Source of the DNA: Leisingera sp. SS27
Lineage (GTDB): Bacteria > Pseudomonadota > Alphaproteobacteria > Rhodobacterales > Rhodobacteraceae
Assembly (NCBI RefSeq): GCF_028368855.1
Contig: NZ_JAQNCY010000008.1
Coordinates: 1 to 64,000, forward strand
Direction: 5' to 3'
Length of the DNA stretch: 64,000 bases
Part shown: one piece after another, positions 61,275-64,000 of the stretch
Position numbering within the stretch: position 1 is the stretch's first letter
How the letters are laid out: each line of letters begins with the position of its first letter
Program-made: the position numbers and the translations under genes
The notes under the pieces: model-generated
Told to the model about the DNA's origin: nothing
Databases searched by the model: none
What the model saw: the letters and a program-made list of their open reading frames with translations, nothing else

Positions 61275-62777
61275 TCAGCCCGGCAGCCGGAAGCTCAGCG
61301 CCTCGGCGAAATGCTTGCGCTGCACTTGCTCCTCGCAGGCGAGATCCGCAATGGTGCGTGCGACCCGCAGCACCCGGTGATAGCCGCGCGCGCTGAGGCC
61401 GAAGCGTTCAGCCGCGCGGACCAGCAGGTCGCGGCTTTCTGCGTCAGGGGCTGCGATTTCCTCAAGCAGCGCGCCTTCGGCATCAGCGTTCTGGCGCAGG
61501 CCGGAATGGCTGCTGAAACGGGCGGTCTGCATTTCCCGTGCAATCGCCACCCGCTGGGCAATTTCGGCAGAACCTTCGGCACTGGGCGGCAGCTCCAGGT
61601 CGGCCACATCCACCGGCGGGACGTCCAGATGCAGGTCGAACCGGTCCAGCAGCGGGCCGGATATCCGGCCCAGGTAGTTCGCGCCGCATATGGGGGCCTG
61701 GGAACAGGCGCGGTTGGCATCCGCCAGATAGCCGCATTTGCAGGGGTTGGCGGCGGCCACCAGCATGAAGCGGCTGGGATATTTCACATGGGCATTGGCG
61801 CGCGCTACCATCACTTCACCGGTTTCCAGCGGCTGGCGCAGGGTTTCCGGCACCGGGCGGCCGAACTCAGGCAATTCGTCCAGAAACAGCACGCCGTTAT
61901 GGGCCAGGCTGATCTCGCCCGGCTGCGCCCGCCGCCCGCCGCCGGCAATTGCGGCCATGGACGCGGTGTGGTGCGGCTCACGGAACGGGCGTGCACGGCT
62001 GATGCCGCCTTCGTCGATCAATCCGCACAGGGAATGGATCATCGAGGTTTCCAGCGCCTCTGCCGGTGTGAGCGGCGGCAGGATCGAGGGCAGCCGCGCC
62101 GCCAGCATCGACTTGCCCGATCCTGGCGGGCCGACCATCAGCATATGGTGGCGCCCGGCGGCGGCGATTTCCAGCGCCCGCTTGGCAGTCTCCTGCCCTT
62201 TCACATCACGCAGGTCCTTGCCTCCCAGGCTGAGAATGGCCTCACCCGGCCTGGCAGGCTCAATGCGCCGCTGTCCTGTGAAATGCTGCACCACCTCTGT
62301 CAGCGTGGCGGCCCCGATCACCTGCGCGGCGTCGACCCAGGCGGCCTCCGGCCCTGAGGGTTTCGGGCAAAGCAGCATCCTGCCCTCCTCAGCGGCCGTG
62401 ACCGCAGCGGGCAGCGCGCCGGCCACCGGCATCAGCTGGCCGTCCAGCGACAATTCGCCAAGTGCAATGGTTTCCTCAGCCTTTTCCGCCGGAACGATGC
62501 CGATGGCGGCCAGCAACGCCAGCGCAATCGGCAAGTCGAAATGACTGCCTTCCTTGGGCAGGCCGGCGGGTGACAGATTGATGGTAATCCTGCGCGAGGG
62601 CAGGGCGATGGACATCGCCGCAAAGGCGGCGCGTACCCGCTCGCGCGCTTCCTGAACCGCCTTGTCAGGCAGGCCGACGACTGAGAAGGCAGGCAGCCCG
62701 GGCGCGACGGCGCATTGGACCTCGACCTGGCGGGCTTCGACGCCTTGAAAAGCAACCGTGTAGGACCGTGCTGTCAT
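61275..62777 (-). CDS. comM: YifB/ComM family Mg chelatase-like AAA+ ATPase
   Basis: This 500-residue protein has an N-terminal ChlI domain (LPAFSVVGLPDKAVQEARE), the Walker A motif MVGPPGSGKSMLAARLPSI, Walker B NGVLFLDELPEF, and a zinc-binding-like Cys cluster (AANPCKCGYL, then RACSQAPIC). A C-terminal Mg_chelatase_C domain follows (SARGYHRVLRVARTIADL). ComM in Vibrio cholerae is a branch-migration helicase in natural transformation; the general role of the family is DNA recombination. It is convergent with gshB, with the two stop codons 3 bases apart. Confidence 0.94.
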   Translation of the reverse strand: MTARSYTVAFQGVEARQVEVQCAVAPGLPAFSVVGLPDKAVQEARERVRAAFAAMSIALPSRRITINLSPAGLPKEGSHFDLPIALALLAAIGIVPAEKAEETIALGELSLDGQLMPVAGALPAAVTAAEEGRMLLCPKPSGPEAAWVDAAQVIGAATLTEVVQHFTGQRRIEPARPGEAILSLGGKDLRDVKGQETAKRALEIAAAGRHHMLMVGPPGSGKSMLAARLPSILPPLTPAEALETSMIHSLCGLIDEGGISRARPFREPHHTASMAAIAGGGRRAQPGEISLAHNGVLFLDELPEFGRPVPETLRQPLETGEVMVARANAHVKYPSRFMLVAAANPCKCGYLADANRACSQAPICGANYLGRISGPLLDRFDLHLDVPPVDVADLELPPSAEGSAEIAQRVAIAREMQTARFSSHSGLRQNADAEGALLEEIAAPDAESRDLLVRAAERFGLSARGYHRVLRVARTIADLACEEQVQRKHFAEALSFRLPG

Positions 62778-62892
62778 CTCTCCCCGCCTCCTGAAAGGTC
62801 AGGGAGAGATGCTTGGAAATCGTGGTTTCCAATTGGTTAACGGGAGTGGCGATGTGCCGCGAATTCACGCAGATTTCGCGGAGGCTTCAGTT

Positions 62893-63576
62893 TCAATCCA
62901 GCGACCAGGGCCGCTTCGGCAGATCCATCGCGTAGGGTTGCGGGTCATAGCTGACCTCATGGGCCAGGGTCTGCCAATGCAGGACCGCCGGATCGGAGAG
63001 CAGGAGCTTGCAATAGGCGCGGGTTTCTGCGGAAACCGGCAGGCCATATCCTAAGATCCGGGCCGCAACCGGTGTGTAAAACACATCTGCCAGAGAATAA
63101 TCCCCGAACAGGTAACCGCTGCTGTGGCCGGACACCTTGCGGGCGTGGGCAAACAGCGCCTCGATCCGCTCCAGGTCGGCGTTTACACTGCGCGACACCT
63201 CGAAACCTTCGCAGATGTGCGCCAGCTGCATCGGGCATTCGCCGCGCAGTGCTGAAAACCCGCCAACCATTTCCGCTGCCAGCCAGCGCGCCGTTGCGCG
63301 CTCCGCCGGATCGGACGGCCACAGGCCGGCATCCGGGTGGCGTTCGGCCAGGGTTTCGGCAATGGCCAGGCTTTCGCCCACCACCAACCCATCCGGCGTG
63401 CGCAACGCGGGCACCAGCCGCGCCGGGGCCAGATGCGCCATGTCCTGCGCCATGGTTCCGGAATACAGCCCCACCATATGCACGGTGTGGGGCAAGGAGA
63501 ATTTTTCGAGCATGAGCCAGCCGCGCAATGACCAGCTGGAGAACATGCGGTCGCCAATATAGATTTCATAAGCCAT
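62893..63576 (-). CDS. Glutathione S-transferase family protein
   Basis: This 227-residue protein has a thioredoxin-fold N-terminal domain with RMFSSWSLRGWLMLEKF, where the SSW-S pattern suggests a serine-type active site, and PALRTPDGLVVGESLAIAE (the cis-Pro and Ser-type glutathione region). A helical C-terminal domain follows (FGDYSLADVFYTPVAARIL). The substrate is unknown. The ATG at 63576 is preceded by a weak AGC-CATGG context. Its neighbours are ComM and a histidine phosphatase on the same strand. Confidence 0.88.
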   Translation of the reverse strand: MAYEIYIGDRMFSSWSLRGWLMLEKFSLPHTVHMVGLYSGTMAQDMAHLAPARLVPALRTPDGLVVGESLAIAETLAERHPDAGLWPSDPAERATARWLAAEMVGGFSALRGECPMQLAHICEGFEVSRSVNADLERIEALFAHARKVSGHSSGYLFGDYSLADVFYTPVAARILGYGLPVSAETRAYCKLLLSDPAVLHWQTLAHEVSYDPQPYAMDLPKRPWSLD

Positions 63577-63634
63577 GGCTGGAGGCTAGCGCGGGGCCGC
63601 GCATTTCAAAATGGAATGTTTGTGATGGCACACG

Positions 63635-64000
63635 TCACGGCAGGTGATTGATCTTTCCGGCCTTCCAGCCATCCGGCCCGAGGGAAACCTCACTGACCGA
63701 AAGGTTGTCGATCCGGTGGGCAAAGGCTTCCTCTGCCGTTAGCATCTCCGCCCGCTGGATCTGGGTCAGGATCTGCCCGAAATGGCCGACCACGATCAGG
63801 TCGCGGCCCCGGTGCGCATCGACCAGCCGGTCAATCGCAGCGTTGACCCGGTTGCAGACCTGATGCCAGCTTTCACCGTCAGGCGGGGTCACGTCTCCCG
63901 GAGTTTCCCAATAGGCGCGGATGCGCTCGGGGTCCTCGGCGTCGACTTCGGCCCAGCTGCGCAGTTCCCAGGCGCCGAAATGGATTTCGCGCAACGCCTC
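63635..64000 (-). CDS. Histidine phosphatase family protein (partial, N-terminus outside the window)
   Basis: The visible 121 residues are the C-terminal two-thirds of a phosphoglycerate-mutase-like histidine phosphatase. The pattern ALREIHFGAWELRSWAEV and DLIVVGHFGQI with the second catalytic-region His are present. The N-terminal RHG motif lies outside the window. The reading frame is open to the edge (GAG-GCG-TTG), so the TTG at 63994 is not the start. Close relatives include CobC-type alpha-ribazole phosphatases, but the assignment cannot be made without the N-terminus. Confidence 0.85.
   Translation of the reverse strand, partial: EALREIHFGAWELRSWAEVDAEDPERIRAYWETPGDVTPPDGESWHQVCNRVNAAIDRLVDAHRGRDLIVVGHFGQILTQIQRAEMLTAEEAFAHRIDNLSVSEVSLGPDGWKAGKINHLP

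Noticed and set aside
1-64000. Prophage or integrative element
   Set aside because: No integrase, phage structural genes or attachment-site pair was seen; only IS remnants at the left edge.

Overview
The window is one continuous piece of a high-GC alphaproteobacterial chromosome. Its gene content fits the Roseobacter group of Rhodobacteraceae, probably close to Leisingera, Phaeobacter or Ruegeria (inference from protein resemblance; no database search was possible). The supporting signs are a SAM/SAH-type riboswitch in front of metK (a class described from Rhodobacterales), a CP4-like class of EPSP synthase, RTX proteins with a short N-terminal membrane segment, an MttB-type methyltransferase next to a dimethylglycine-dehydrogenase-like protein, and a phenylacetate gene block.

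Layout. 1-1310 is an insertion-sequence graveyard: an IS3-family orfA, a truncated orfB fused to a fragment of a second IS3-type orfA, and a decayed IS66 transposase. 1315-7262 holds a 1-Cys peroxiredoxin, an aldehyde dehydrogenase, the azlCD exporter with a divergent XRE-cupin regulator, rluA and truB. 7373-10396 holds two RTX-repeat proteins around a DUF1643 gene. 10562-24162 is mostly housekeeping: rpsO, miaB, an OmpA-domain protein and a lipoprotein sharing one unusual motif, phoH-ybeY-corC-lnt, riboswitch-metK, a periplasmic ClpP-like protein, trmB, and aroA-cmk. 24261-29895 holds a YHS protein and a tight four-gene catabolic operon (M20 amidohydrolase, diaminopropionate ammonia-lyase-like enzyme, M24 hydrolase, Asp/Glu racemase-like protein) that resembles ectoine degradation rearranged. 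30039-31589 is a sulfatase or phosphonate monoester hydrolase.

31616-35351 is a sitABCD-type manganese/iron ABC importer behind Mur-like boxes, with a hairpin separating sitA from sitBCD. 35353-41514 is a methylamine or betaine-type module: a LysR regulator divergent from mttB, an FAD/GcvT-type demethylating dehydrogenase and a GlxA-type AraC regulator, with four 11-bp tandem repeats just upstream of the dehydrogenase. A tRNA-Met with its own promoter follows. 41910-48111 is a divergent phenylacetate block (paaZ-paaX on minus; paaG-paaI-paaK and a TetR gene on plus). Both arms share a control region with a TetR-type palindrome. It lacks the paaABCDE epoxidase genes.

48174-64000 returns to housekeeping and envelope genes: a large Ala/Glu/Gln-rich OmpA protein, trpS, a rhomboid-fold protein that has lost its catalytic residues, DUF2892 with a Crp/Fnr regulator, murJ, glnD, an LppC/LpoA-like lipoprotein divergent from rsmI-yraN-gshB, comM, a glutathione transferase and a cut-off histidine phosphatase. 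Many neighbours overlap by 1-8 bases, which indicates compact operons. No CRISPR array, prophage or rRNA operon was seen.
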